In this document: in pieces, positions 35,301 to 47,695 of the stretch | Layout of the letters: each line of letters begins with the position of its first letter | Position numbering within the stretch: position 1 is the stretch's first letter | Source: Hedera helix | Lineage: Eukaryota > Streptophyta > Magnoliopsida > Apiales > Araliaceae | Reading direction: 5' to 3' | NCBI GenBank assembly: GCA_947179155.2 | Contig: OX359267.1 | Location: forward strand, 57,644,792-57,708,791 | Length of the DNA: 64,000 bases | The notes under the pieces: generated by a model | Told to the model about the DNA's origin: nothing | Databases searched by the model: none | What the model saw: the letters and a program-made list of their open reading frames with translations, nothing else | Translations under genes and position numbers: made by a program

Positions 35301-36682
35301 AAAAAAATGCTAAATAAAACTATATCTTTATGTAAAAAAGAGAGAATAGCAATCTCTTCTTAATATGTAAGACTTATATATGACAGAGCAATTAATTAAA
35401 GATAGGGAGAGACAAGAATATTACCGTCGGGTGATTCTGATCTCTCTCTCACAATGGGGTGGGGCGCGTGAAAAATATACAGTACTTAATTAATTCCTGT
35501 TCAAATTATGAAGCAATGTCCCCTAAAAAGAGTTTTTGTATTTATCATGTGAGCCATATATGGATAAAGTAACTAGAGTTATAGTATACTAGTTTGCTCA
35601 TCTCTCTCCTTATACATATTTTTTCCCTTTTAATTCAGCGCATAAAATCTGTATATTATTCTAGGATAATGGTCGATAACATCTTTAACGTACGAGGGTG
35701 GAATTTTCGATCTATAATGGAATGAATATTACATTGATTCCAATTTTAATTATCACGTTTGTACCGAGTTAGACTCATCTAGGCACAAATTTGTTGATAT
35801 GCATATACGACTCACGTTTATATATATCAAGTAATTTCTTTTAGCTGCTAAAATTTAAGATTGAAAAACAATTATGCCTAAATGTGTCATATACAAACAT
35901 TAATACATTAGTATATATAAAAAAAAAACGAAAAATATAAATTTTTATTTTTCAGAAACCTTGAGTGAAGCCTATAAAACGTACACCATTTACAATATTT
36001 ATACAAATATGAAAAATCATTAATAAAATATATTTATACAATGCATTTCTCCAACCCTTGTCACATGCACATGCATGCATAGTTTTGGAATTGGTATTGG
36101 ATTTTCAAGTTGTGAAAGGAATTTAATTAGGAGACCAAGACATTGAATCGACAAGGATACTACTAGCTACTATGGTGCATGTATGCAAAACTCTCTTTCA
36201 GTCTCTCTCACGTACGCCCACACTCCTCGAAGATGGGCAGGGCAGGGCAAAGATAGAGAGCACTTCTTTTCTCCTTAATTGGATCGGATCCATCCATCTG
36301 CAAAACAACTCTTATTGTAAAACTCATTAACTAACTTATAAAGTTTTGTTATTTATTTTTTGCAAGTAAGCTATCACGTACGACTTCTACTTTTGAAATA
36401 TTTTTTCAACTTGCCCGTTGGGTTCTCCACGCCTATAGGTTCGGGACGTAGACTATGACTAGGTTCTAATGTCTAAGCTTTTCAAAGTATGCATGGCCCA
36501 ATGCAATGAGATTGATTTAGCCCACTTAAGCTACGAACCAGCTTGCAAAAGGTATCCGGGAGTAGTAGTTTACGGAGGACATTTAAAAGTTAACTTGGTT
36601 AATTTTTAAATTAATAATTATGTATATAATTATTTAAAGTTTTGAACTCAAGAACGTGGGTAAATTTGAGGTAGTTTCTTAT

Positions 36683-36890
36683 CGTAATAATAATCAATCT
36701 TTGTCTATGTTTACGTAATCATATAAATTTTGGTTAAAATCAGCGGGGGATCTAGCTCATGACTAGTGTAGGGCAAATTTTATTTTATTTTTATAATATT
36801 ATTAAGATAATTATTAATTCCTTGACCCACATAAGTAGATAAAATTAATTAGATACAATCATATATAATCTGTGTGATAGATTACTTTAG
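36683..36890 (+). repeat. direct repeat, copy 1 (about 205 bp)
   Basis: Begins CGTAATAATAATCAATCTTT and ends TGTGTGATAGATTACTTTAG. It matches 37282-37483 with scattered changes. Contains no coding sequence. Confidence 0.8.
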
Positions 36891-36981
36891 ATATTTTTAA
36901 AAATAATCTTTCACATTAGTATGTTGTTTTACACGGACTATTAAATTTAAATTAAATATTTATGAATTAATAAAATTATAT

Positions 36982-36985
<4 letters not shown>

Positions 36986-37062
<77 letters not shown>
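36986..37062. repeat. compound TA then GA microsatellite
   Basis: About 40 bp of TA followed by about 36 bp of GA, located between the two copies of the 205-bp direct repeat. Confidence 0.95.
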
Positions 37063-37067
<5 letters not shown>

Positions 37068-37281
37068 GCAATAATTTTTTTTTAAATATTTTTTTTAAAA
37101 ATATTTTAATTTATAATAAAAATACTAAATTGTACCATATAAAAATAATAACAACACATAATGATTAATATTTAAATGAAATAAATAAATAATATTTATT
37201 TATAAAATAAATTAAAAAATTTCAATTTTTAATTTTTTTTTTTTACACTAATCTGTGTCTTACACGGAATATCAAACTTGT

Positions 37282-37483
37282 CGTAATAATAATCTATCTT
37301 TCTCTATGTTTACGTAATCATATAAATTTTGGTTAAAATCAGTGAGGGATCTAGCTCATGACTAGGGTAAGGCAATTTTTTTATTTATTTTAATATTATT
37401 ACGATAATTATTCATTCCTTGACCCACATAAGTAGATAAGATTAATCAGGTACAAACATAGTCTGTGTGATAAACTACTTTAG
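37282..37483 (+). repeat. direct repeat, copy 2
   Basis: Second copy of the segment at 36683-36890, offset by about 600 bp in the same orientation. Confidence 0.8.
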
Positions 37484-40400
37484 CAAAAACACTTACTCAT
37501 TTGTTGTAAAATTAAAAATATTTTTTCTTTTTATTTCATCTTAAAATTAGAGCTATATTTTTAATTTTATATTAAAAAATAATATATCAATCTCCGTATT
37601 TTATTTGCAGTAGATTGAACACTATCATATCATCATGTCATGTTTTTAACATACATTAAGAGAAATATTTGAAAAATAAAATGTTTTCTTTAAAAATGTA
37701 TCTCCTATATATTTTGTAATGGTAGATTAAATCACTAGTTTTAACGTGATAACTGTTACGATATGTTTTGGACTTCTCTTCCAGTCTTCCTCACTGGAAA
37801 GTGTAGTAGTACTCTCGAGATGAGCTCTTATTCTAGTTTAGTAGTTCTACCAAAAAAAAAATAGGATTCTATTTTTCATTTTGATTATTCTCTCTCCACA
37901 GTTTTCTATAAAAATGTAAATTTAGACCATCCTATAATAAATGTAATAAAAAATCACCAAATTATGAGATGAGAATTGAGATAAATAAAGTTTAGCCGTT
38001 GAATGCAGCCCAACACATTAAAAAGAAAAACTAACATTCAGCCTTAGAAAATTAAGGACTGCAAGCATCAACCATCATAATCACTTTATATATCACAAAC
38101 CACCTAGTCATTATATTTAAACGAATTCACAGAAAAAGACTGAGCTGAAGATAATTCAAATTATTTATAAGAAAAAATCCTCCTTTTCAGATGAACATGG
38201 TGTAGTTTTGAACATATATACCACAAAATTAAATGGTTCGGTCAATTTCAAACTAAGGCCAAACTCTGAGGGATGAGCATTTCAGAAGAGAAAGATCAAA
38301 TCGGTGAAATCTTTGACTTAGATAGTTATATATACTGCACGGATTACATGATCGTGATTGTAATAACTATTGGATATTTTTTTTGGAGATTACGCAACTT
38401 CTTGTTGAGGTAGATATCTTAAAAAGCTGTAAAGTTTTGGCAATGAAGTTGAACAAAATAAAATGATAATAGTACCTTGGAAGCGGAACTTTCTTCTTCT
38501 CAAGTAAACAAGGGAATTTTCTTTCACTATTTGGATTGCCCCGAAGAGAAGGAAGCCCCGGGGGTCTATATGATGAAGTTTTTCTTTTATGTACTTTGTG
38601 GATTTGTTTCACTGTCTTTTGGAAAATAAAATCCTGGCATTTTCCTATTTTAATACACTTTACATTTGACTAGGATTATTGATGAAATCAGCATGTCTCC
38701 AAAATTCTGGCAGATATTTGACTCGTTAGGGACCAATATTTACAATGGCTCTTATCTCTTCTTTTCCCTGCTAAATTTATTTCCCAAAGTGGTTAAGCAC
38801 TCAATATTTACCAACCTACTGTAATGAGGATAAACTCTTGCGTAACTTTATTGTACCGTTATGTTTTATGAGCTCTGCAGGCCAGAGCAGGGATCAATGG
38901 GGTTCATTTCCTGCCTTTTAACCCAGTGGAAAGGCGCACAGCCATAACATACTATGACTCCAGCGGCAATTCGCACCGAGTTAGAAAAGGTGCACCTGAG
39001 CAGGTATCCTCCTCTGTATACATACAAATATAATCCTGAAAATATAGAAGACGACATTTTTGTTCTTTAGTGGTATTCAATTTGTTATGTGCTTATCTAT
39101 CTATATATTTTGCTAGATCATTGATCTATGCAACCTTAAGGAAGATGTTAAGAAGAGGGTTCATGGCATCATTGATAAGTTTGCTGACCGTGGTCTTAGC
39201 TCTCTAGCGGTTGCACAATAGGTGAGTTTAATTGTAATGTAGTTAATTTTAATTGGTGAATTGATCAACGAATTTGGACCACAGATTATAGAACTGAACC
39301 TGACCTGACCTTGGTGGTATTCTTTCTTATTGATTGCAGACAAAACCAGAGAAAACCAAGGAAAGTGAAGGAGGGCCATAGGTATTTGTAGCTGATCGAG
39401 AAGGCTGATGACTTTGCCGGTGTCTACCCTGGTAAGTACTTGGAGATGAAAAAGAATAATAATAGTAATAATAATCCATCTATCCTATTTGGTATTTTTC
39501 TTTCATTTTGGTCATGCAAATAATTTATTTCCAATAAAACAAATAAATAGCTAGATTACTAAGGGGTGGAAATTGGAATGCAGAGCACAAGTTTGAGATT
39601 GTGAAGAAGCTACAAGAGGGAAAGCACATATGTTGGATGACAGGGGATGGTGTTAATGATGCCCCAGCTTTAAAGAAGGCAGACATTGGTATTGCAGTGG
39701 CTGATGCAAGTGATGCAGCCCGGGGTGCATCTGACATTATCTTGACCGAGCCTGGAATAAGCATGATTATTAGTGCTGTCTTGACAAGCAGAGCCATCTT
39801 CCAGAGGATGAAGAATCACACCATCTATGCGGTGTCCATCACCATCCGAATTGTATTGGGTTTTATGCTGATTGCACTTATATGGAAGTTTGATTTCTCG
39901 TCGTTCATGGTTCTGATTATTGCCGTACTCAAATGACGGAACCATTATGACCATTTATAAAGACTAGGTGAAGCCGTCCCCAGTACCCGACTCGTGGAAA
40001 TTGAAGGAGATTTTTGCCACTGGCGTTGTTCTTGGCACGCACTTGGCTGTTATGACTGTTATTTTCTTCTGGGCAGCTCACGATTCAGACTTCTTGTCTG
40101 TAAGAAAAGTTTTGCCATTATCTGATGAACAAATGAAAAAGTTAGTATTGTGAGTCAGGCACTAATCTTTGTTACTAGGTCCCGGAGCTGGTCCTACGTA
40201 GAACGCTCTAGTCTTTTGCTTTGTTACTGCATTCATATTAGCACAACTGGTGAGTTTTATGGCAAGTTTCGAACTGCTGACATGGTTTCCTCTTGTCGTA
40301 AATTTCTACAATCACATAATTTCCCTTCATTTTATCAGGCGGCCGCATTGATTGCTGTCTATGCAAATTGGGGCTTTGCTAGGATCCATGGTATTGGTTG

Positions 40401-41030
40401 GGGATGGGCCGGTGTTATTTGGCCCTATAGTATCATTTTCTACATTCCGCTGGATGTTTTTAAGTTTATCATCCGATATGCATTGAGTAGAAAGGGCTGG
40501 AATAATCTGGTCCAAAGTAAGCTACTTGTTCACCGACAGGACTTGTAATATGAAAGTAGTACTAGTAATAGTTTTGACCATGTTGATCATTTATAATTTC
40601 TTAATTTGTTTGTTTCAATGAAATTATCCTGCTAGACTGCATTCACCACCAAAAAGGATTATGGGCGGGGAGAAAGGGAGGCTCAACGGGCTACGGCTCA
40701 ACGTACTCTACATGGTCTTCAGCCCAAATATATATCAGAGCTCTTCAATGATAAGAACGGCCGCATGGAACTTTGTGAAATTGCTGAACAGGCCATGAAA
40801 CGTGCTGAAGTTGCTAGGTAGTTTTCATGGAGGAGTAATAATAATTCAAATTTCTACCTTAGTTATTTCATTAATTTTATTTGTTTGTTTGGTTTGGTAT
40901 CTATTATATATACTAAAATGCAGTACATAACACCGTTGCCTGACAAGTGACTTTCTCACAATGAAACACATGTCTTACGCATTTAATACCCTCAATCCTT
41001 ACTATAATTTTGGAAATTTGGTCCCATTAT

Positions 41031-42480
41031 CACTACAACTACTAATCTGTTTTAATATATTTAAATATTTTCTCAATAGTACAATTGGATCCATAATTTA
41101 TATTCTCAATTTTAATTTTAAATAAAAGTATTTGATTTTTTAATAAAAAAAAAACAAAAAACAAAAATAAATTTTCAAATTACTTGTCATTACAACTCCT
41201 TAACTCCATCCATTACACTTAACGCATTAAATTTCAACCACTCACTCAACTTTGTTTTCCTCCGCTTTTCTAGATATTACTCCACTATCACAAAGTTCTT
41301 AACAACATAATACTTTTAAATTATCCATATACTAACACAAACATTATTTTCATTATTTTATATATCTTTATCTTATAGATTCCATTATCACTACAACTAC
41401 TGATCTGATAAATATTTTATTAATGTAAATATTTTCTCAATAATAAAATTAGATTAATAATTTATTTTTTTAACTTTATTCGAAACAGTAACATAAAGGC
41501 ATAAAAATTCTCATATTTAATTTTAAATCAAATTATTTTTATTTTTAAAAAACAAACAACTATGAAAAACAAAAACAAATGACATTCACATATTCAAACA
41601 CATGTCATTCACATTTAATGCAGTGCAACCTTACTCTTGCGTAAAAAAAATTGTCCCATTTTTGTAGTTTTCTAATATTATACCTTCTATATAATTATAC
41701 CATTATTGATTATACCATACATATTTTTTCCTCCAGCCACCTCACTTAACGCATTAAATGCCAACCACTTACTGCACTTGCTTTTCCTCCGCTTTTCTAG
41801 CTATTCTCCCAACTCCCTTATCACAAAGTCTTAACAACTTCAAACTTTTAAATTTTTCATATACTAACACAAACATTATTTTACATATCTTTATCTTATA
41901 GTTCTCATTATCACTACAACTACCGATCTGTTTTAATATATTTAAATATTTTCTCAATAATAAAATTGGATCCATAATTTATACTCTCAATTTTAATTTT
42001 AAATACAAATTTTTTAACTTTATTCGAAGCAATAACATAAACACATAAAATTTCTCAAAAATACAATTGAATCCATAATTTATATTCTCAATTTTAATTT
42101 TAAATCAATTTATTTGATTTTTTAATAAAAAAAAATACGAAAAACAAAAGCAAATTTTCAAATTACTTGCCATTACAACCCCTTAACTCCATCCATCACA
42201 CTTAACGCATTAAATTCCAACCACTCACTGAACTTTGTTTTCCTCTGCTTTTCTAGAAATTACTCCACTATCACAAAGTTCTTAACAACATAATACATTT
42301 AAATTATCCATATACTAACACAATCATTATTTTATATATCTTTATCTTATAGTTTTCATTATCACTACAACTACTGATCTAATAAATATTTTATTAATTT
42401 AAATATTTTCTCAATAATAAAATTGGATTCATAATTTATTTTTTTTAACTTTATTCGAAACAGTAACATAAACGCATAAA
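41031..42480 (+). repeat. tandem repeats of about 450-530 bp in the Helitron
   Basis: The phrase CATTATCACTACAACTAC recurs near 41027, 41385, 41906 and 42357. The phrase CTTAACGCATTAAAT recurs near 41218, 41747 and 42200. The copies are diverged and some carry small deletions, so they are older than the LTR arrays upstream. Confidence 0.8.
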
Positions 42481-42819
42481 ATTCTAATATTTAATTTTAA
42501 ATCAAAATATTTACGAAAAACAAAAACAAAAACAAATTTTCTAATGTTAAATCCACTCATACAAAATTAAATTCAAATTGAAACGCATCTTTTAAGATTG
42601 GTAAAAGATCACATACAACCCGAATTGAAACGTATCTAATCTTTTAATATTTCCAAATTGAAACATATCTTTTTATACTATTCTGCTATATATTACTATT
42701 CTGCTATATAACTCACACCACACACACTTTTGTAATATATAGAACTATACTATTCTTCAATATATTACTATTATGCTATATAGTATCTGCTATATAATAA
42801 TATTCTACTATTCTAATAT

Positions 42820-45102
42820 ATGGCGATTAGATACGATTTTGTTGATGACATCAGCCCTGTCAAAGAGACGTGGAAGATAAATGTCAGAATAACTAGACTC
42901 TGGAATATGCCTAGCTTTAACAAAGCTGACTACGTAAACAGCATTGAGATGGTGTTATTGGATGACAAGGTATATATTCGTACGTCTTACCATTTACAAC
43001 TTTTAATTTACATCTTACCATTTACAACTTTTAATTTTATAGGACGGCAAAATATAAGCAACTATCAAAAGGACACTTCTAAATAAATTTCAATCACTGC
43101 TCAAAGAACATAAAGTTTTTCTTATCACTAACTTCGTTGTCGGACAGAACGGTGGTTCTTACAAAGCTAACAAACATCCATACAAAATAAATTTCTTGTA
43201 TTCCACCTCATTGCGATAGTTGGATGACGCTTCCATTCATACATATAGATTTCAGTTTATTCCATATGATCAGATACTGTCAAACAATCTTGATGACTCA
43301 TACTTAATTGGAATATTTTACACTCATTTTCTATTTTAATTTTTCTGTCATTATTTTTTTAACATACCTATTTCTACTACTTTTTGGTTAGATATTATTG
43401 GACACCTGACTGCTATTGGAAGTGTAGAACTGAGCACCCACAATGGTAAACAAAGTAAGATAGTTAATATTGAATTAACTGATAACAGATAAATTTTGAA
43501 AATTGAATTGAAACTACTTTTATTAATATGTATGTTTATTTTCTATTACTAACTCATTATATTTTTCGTATAGCCATAATGCAGTGACTTGCACCTTGTG
43601 GGATGATTTTGCAAACCAAATTTTCTCATTTACTGAAACAGAAAGCCAAAATCACATTATAATTATTTTACAATTTGCAAAAATAAAGTTTTGGAAAGGT
43701 AATTTCAATTTGTTGCATTTAAATTACGACATCTCTCCACATATACATACTAACACTGTGAATACTAGGTACAACAACATTGTCAAACTCAATGTTTAGC
43801 GCGAGACTTCTGGTAAATGCAGATTTGCCTGAGGTTCTTAATTTCAAGAATACGTATATTACATAATTCTTTTTACCCTAATTAATTTGTATTACTACTA
43901 CATTTAAATTTCTATTTATTTACACATCTTTGTTGTCTGCCTAAATAACAACAGCCTTGGTGTTGCAATCAATAATATCACTGCAATAAATCAGTTATCC
44001 AGCCATAGCACATTGTCTATTACATATGAATCCCTACAAAGCTTTGATAGGAAAACTATTGATGAAATACGAGATGCTATAGAAGTAATACATTTTCTTT
44101 AACACACTACTTTACCATTGCATAAATACATTGTTTTCTTATTTACTTCTATTATTTCCCTATTAAAAAATTCAGGAGTCAACATGTGTGGTACTTGCTA
44201 CTATTCTTTGCATAGAAACCGAATACACTTGGTTCTACAATTCATGCAAACAATGTTGGAAGAAAGTCAAACCTGACAGTGAAAATTTTTGGTGTGATAA
44301 ATGTTGTGACTATGTCAAGTCTGTTAAACCATGATATGGAATATAATCTAACTTATGTTCATACTATGCCCAGTCTTTTATTATTGTCTAACTTGGTTAA
44401 TCTAATTTTTTGTTACAGATTCAAAGTTCAAGTAAAAGTAATGGATGATACTTCTAGTGCATCTTTTGTTCTTTTTGATCGTGAAGACCAACAAATAATA
44501 GGAAAATCGGCTTATGAACTGCGTGAGCGTTTTCTTAAGGTAAAATTAAAGTTTACAATGTTATAAAATATTTGTTGTATAAAATCTTAAACTTATGTAC
44601 AAAACTGCTTTTAATTCATATTTTTAAAAATGTGTTAAAAGGATGGAGACTCTGATTGTTTTCCAGATGAACTCAATTCATTGTTGCACAAGAGGTTTCT
44701 TTTCAAAATACAAATTTCATCTTATAATTTGAAGGCAAATCATGCGACATACACAATGGCTAAAATGACTGACGATGAAAAGATAATTGAAACGTACGCA
44801 AACTTATGTGATGGAACTCAGGTATTGTTATCGCAATATTTATTACCACGTTTCTTTAAATTATTCACAATTTTCCAACAATTTCTTATATATTTTGTTT
44901 ATTCCTGTTACTATAGTCTATACAAGGGGAATCGTTACCTGATGTTGTCGCTTGTGTCACGCCTATAAGCAAAAGGCCTATACATTCAACTAGCGATGAA
45001 GATGTACAGGGATCTCAGTCAACTGCTGTTGAAATGTCAACCAACAAAATGCAAAAGAAGATCAAAGTTGAGAAAGAAGACAACAATACTGTTTCAAATT
45101 AA
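42820..45102 (+). pseudogene. replication protein A 70-kDa (RPA1)-like gene carried by the Helitron
   Basis: RPA1 is the large subunit of the eukaryotic single-stranded DNA-binding complex, and plant Helitrons often carry RPA-like genes. Exon 1 is 42820-42969 (MAIRYDFVDDISPVKETW). Exon 2 from 43043 holds the end of the first OB fold (ATIKRTLLNKF, KANKHPYKINF). Later exons give a second OB fold (DIIGHLTAIGSVEL; VTCTLWDDFANQI) and a zinc-ribbon C-terminal domain (FYNSCKQCWKKV, FWCDKC) followed by FKVQVKVMDDTSSASFVLFD. The last exon ends with TAA at 45100-45102. Exon 2 has in-frame stops at 43055-43057 and 43217-43219, while the other exons stay open with good splice sites. It is therefore recently inactivated, unless exon 2 is skipped or read through. 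Confidence 0.8.
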
Positions 45103-45808
45103 TTTGAACCATTTACTCATTTTACATATTTTACATAAATATGATTTTACAATTTACCAATTCTTGATGACTTTTATTATAATTGTGTTTGGGATGTTTT
45201 GGATTATTTGAATGAAATTTTTTCAATTTATTGATGATTATTATATGATTCAACTATCAATTTTTTTTCAATTATGATCCATTGAAATGTCATCTCATTC
45301 ATTGCTGATGTTGTCAACCCAATGTACTTTTTCCAGGGCTTGAATGGCCAATAAATACGGTGATTGTATGCATACTGTGATAATATATATAATGATGTAA
45401 TAAGACTTTCAATGAATATTTGGTTAAAAATTGGTGCAGATGGTGCATTTTGTTTTTTCACTAAAAGTATAGAATGCATTTAATTAATTCAAAATTAATA
45501 ATTTAGGATACAAATCGATTATTTACTTAAAATTAAATGCGTGTCTATAGTTTTATTTTTGGACAATTAAATCAACTTTTTGTTCTGAATAGACACCACA
45601 TGCACACACGCACACACTACTGTTATGTCATAACCTAGGGTTTGGTGATCAAATTAATTCTATACTTGAATATATATTTGCGTACAAACTTTTACCCAAG
45701 TCTATGTAACATAAGCTACCAAAATTTAAAATTCCACAACAATCTACCATCTTCTTATTATATTTTAATTTATTAATTGTATGTATAAATTTATTATTAA
45801 CAACATGA

Positions 45809-45826
45809 CCCGCCGCATCGCGCGGG
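45809..45826 (+). other. Helitron 3' terminal hairpin
   Basis: CCCGC and GCGGG pair around an 8-base loop, 7 bp before the terminal CTAGT. It acts as the replication terminator in Helitron models. Confidence 0.85.
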
Positions 45827-45951
45827 TTTGAATCTAGTTGTAGGCTAAGGGAATTCACACGCTCAAGGGGCATGTTGAACTGGTGGTGCAGCTAAAAGGT
45901 CTTGACATGGAGGGCATGCAGCAGCAACAAGGCAACAGTGAGTACTTGTGA

Positions 45952-46814
45952 TTGTGCGAGCAAATGATGTCGGAAAATACAAGAGAGAGAAATAATAAGA
46001 AATGGCAGCTACTTTCTCTCAGCACCCTGACATATTTTCGTTTTAGATTTCATCAATAATGACGACGAAAGGGTAGGAAATAATCCAACAAACAAGATCC
46101 CTCCCTTAAATTGTTACCGGACTAGGGCTTAGATTATTTTGTTTCTAAGTATGGGATATTTACTTCATTTTTCTGGTTTGATACTTCAAAAACTCTTTTC
46201 TATCAACCATCAAACAGGTCTTCTGACAGTTAATTAATTTGTTTCGACGGCCTTCTTGTCATTTTTTTTATACTTGCGTAAAAGTGTTGAAACAAATTTT
46301 ACGATAGCATAATAGAAAATAAGTTTATCATCAAAATTTTATTATTATATTTCACTACTAAGTTAAATAGTACAAAACTTTCAATGCTACTCTTTGTGTG
46401 GACTCTATGAAGGAATCCACAGCCAACAAATTCATTATACTATTGTATTCATCATTTGATTAATAACATTTCAGACATTTTATTACTAAATATTACGTCG
46501 TTTTGGATATAAACTACAGCAAAATTTTGGCTTGACGTGCCTTAATTTCTTTTTATTCCCCTAATGATAGATGCGTTTAATATTTCATTATACGTGCCCC
46601 TATTATTTTAAAACTTTGAAGTAGATAAAATACATTTTGCCCAAGCACCGGAGGAGAAGTAACTTTGTAGTGCATTCAACACTTACTAATTTATAACTTT
46701 GTCAAATGTTAGTAGTAGTGCCAATTAATTACTCCTATTCTGGGTGAATAGGGATTATGTACGGAACACTTCCCGGAATGTAAGAGTTGGCTTAAATCTC
46801 GCTCTCGTCTCGCC
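45952..46814. other. intergenic spacer downstream of the H+-ATPase pseudogene
   Basis: AT-rich with no coding sequence, RNA gene or clear repeat recognised. Confidence 0.5.
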
Positions 46815-46822
46815 ATAGAAAG

Positions 46823-47477
46823 TAAGGGTGAGCAAAAAATCGATTTGGCCCCAAAATCGCACCAAAAATTGCATAAACCGTACCAATTAAAATCGCACAA
46901 ACGGTTCCGGCGTATATGATGGTTTTAGGTGGGTTGAAAAACCGAATTTACGGTTTGGGTTTGGTTTCTAGGCAAAATCGCACATGAAAAAATCGCACCG
47001 CACTATTTTTTTTTCTTTTTTCCGTTGTTTGACTATTTTCAACATGAACCATATCAAGAAGCATTATTATGGAAGTCACCCTTCAATTAATACATTTTGA
47101 ATTATCTCTCATGTAATTATCTTTGTTTAGAATTTTCATATGTGAGAAGAAATTTTTAATTAATTCATTTGGAATTATCTCTCATGTAACTTCTATTTTA
47201 CTCTTGTTTAGACAAGACATTACAAGTAAAGTTGTGTGTGTTATAAAAATGGTATTTAATATTGTGTGATGTTAAATTGTTAAATTAAATTGCATAAAAT
47301 TTAATTGTTTCAATTGGTTTTGGAACCGAAATTGTTCCAAATAAAACTGCACCGTACGGTTCAAAATCGCACCGCACAAATAACAAGCGATTTCATGTGC
47401 GGTTTTGAATTTGTCAAATAGCACCTAAGCGATTTCATGTGCGGTTTAAGCTTCAAACCGCACTAGGCTCACCCCTA
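46823..47477. mobile_element. non-autonomous hAT-like element, 655 bp
   Basis: Ends TAAGGGTGAGC and, inverted, GCTCACCCCTA. The flanking 8-mers are ATAGAAAG (46815-46822) and ACAGAAAG (47478-47485), a hAT-sized target duplication with one mismatch. The interior is full of ATCGCAC/GTGCGGT words near both ends and encodes nothing recognisable. A related inverted fragment lies at 55460-55622. Confidence 0.8.
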
Positions 47478-47529
47478 ACAGAAAGAGGGTTATTATGTAC
47501 GGAAGGGAACGCTAGGGAAAATTTGGAGG

Positions 47530-47695
47530 ACATGTACCCAGCGCCAAATCTCCAGTATCAAATGTGTGTTGCAAGTCTCTGTAACTATAGACAAGCAACA
47601 GATAGATACATATATGTATATATCTGTTACTTGTATCTGCTTACAGAGACTCGCAACAAATATTTGATACAAAAGATTTGGCCTCCATGTACCCA
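47530..47695. repeat. near-perfect foldback (arms about 83 bp)
   Basis: The left arm (CATGTACCCAGCGCCAAATC onwards) pairs with the right arm through CAAATATTTGATAC, GATTTGGCCTCCATGTACCC, with the centre at CATATATG near 47612. An RNA from either strand would form a long imperfect hairpin. It may be a foldback MITE or a young small-RNA precursor; the function is unknown. Confidence 0.7.

Larger units (their letters stand above)
31648..38880. other. AT-rich intergenic region
   Basis: About 7.2 kb without a convincing gene. Seen: a MITE-like palindrome near 32245-32394, a decayed repeat at about 34030-34555 with GGGGTCAGTTGACCCC near its start, a 205-bp duplicated segment (36683 and 37282) and a TA/GA microsatellite. 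The expected upstream exons of the H+-ATPase are not found before 38881. Confidence 0.5.
40900..45838 (+). mobile_element. non-autonomous Helitron inserted in the last H+-ATPase intron
   Basis: The element begins TCTATTATATATACTAAAATG and ends CTAGT, preceded 7 bp earlier by a CCCGC...GCGGG hairpin at 45809-45826, the classic Helitron 3' end. It sits exactly between A (40899) and T (45839), with no target duplication. Removing it restores an intron of about 84 bp with a normal GTAGTT donor and TATGTAG acceptor. It is 4.94 kb, carries an RPA1-like gene and tandem repeats, but shows no Rep/helicase, so it depended on an autonomous partner. It is on the same strand as the host gene. Confidence 0.9.
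38881..45951 (+). pseudogene. plasma-membrane H+-ATPase (P3A type, AHA9-like), 5'-truncated pseudogene
   Basis: Intact family members pump protons out of the cell. Recognisable exons: 38881-39003 (HFLPFNPVERRTA, KGAPEQ), 39117-39221 (IIDLCN), 39340-39431, 39584 onwards (TGDGVNDAPALKKADIGIAV hinge motif, then transmembrane region), a stretch from about 40340 (YANWGFARI), 40636-40820 (TLHGLQP) and a C-terminal exon from 45844. The N-terminal half, including the phosphorylated Asp region, is absent. Lesions seen: TAG at 39219-39221, TAG at 39379-39381 replacing Trp, a deletion of about 65 codons near 39391 removing the MITGD region, a one-base insertion at 39931-39933, TAG at 39965-39967, a deletion near 40140, an insertion near 40218 and a one-base deletion near 45856. 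The C-terminus lacks the usual YTV that binds 14-3-3. A Helitron fills the last intron. Identity as AHA9 rests on apparent gene order; the H+-ATPase family is certain. Confidence 0.93.
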
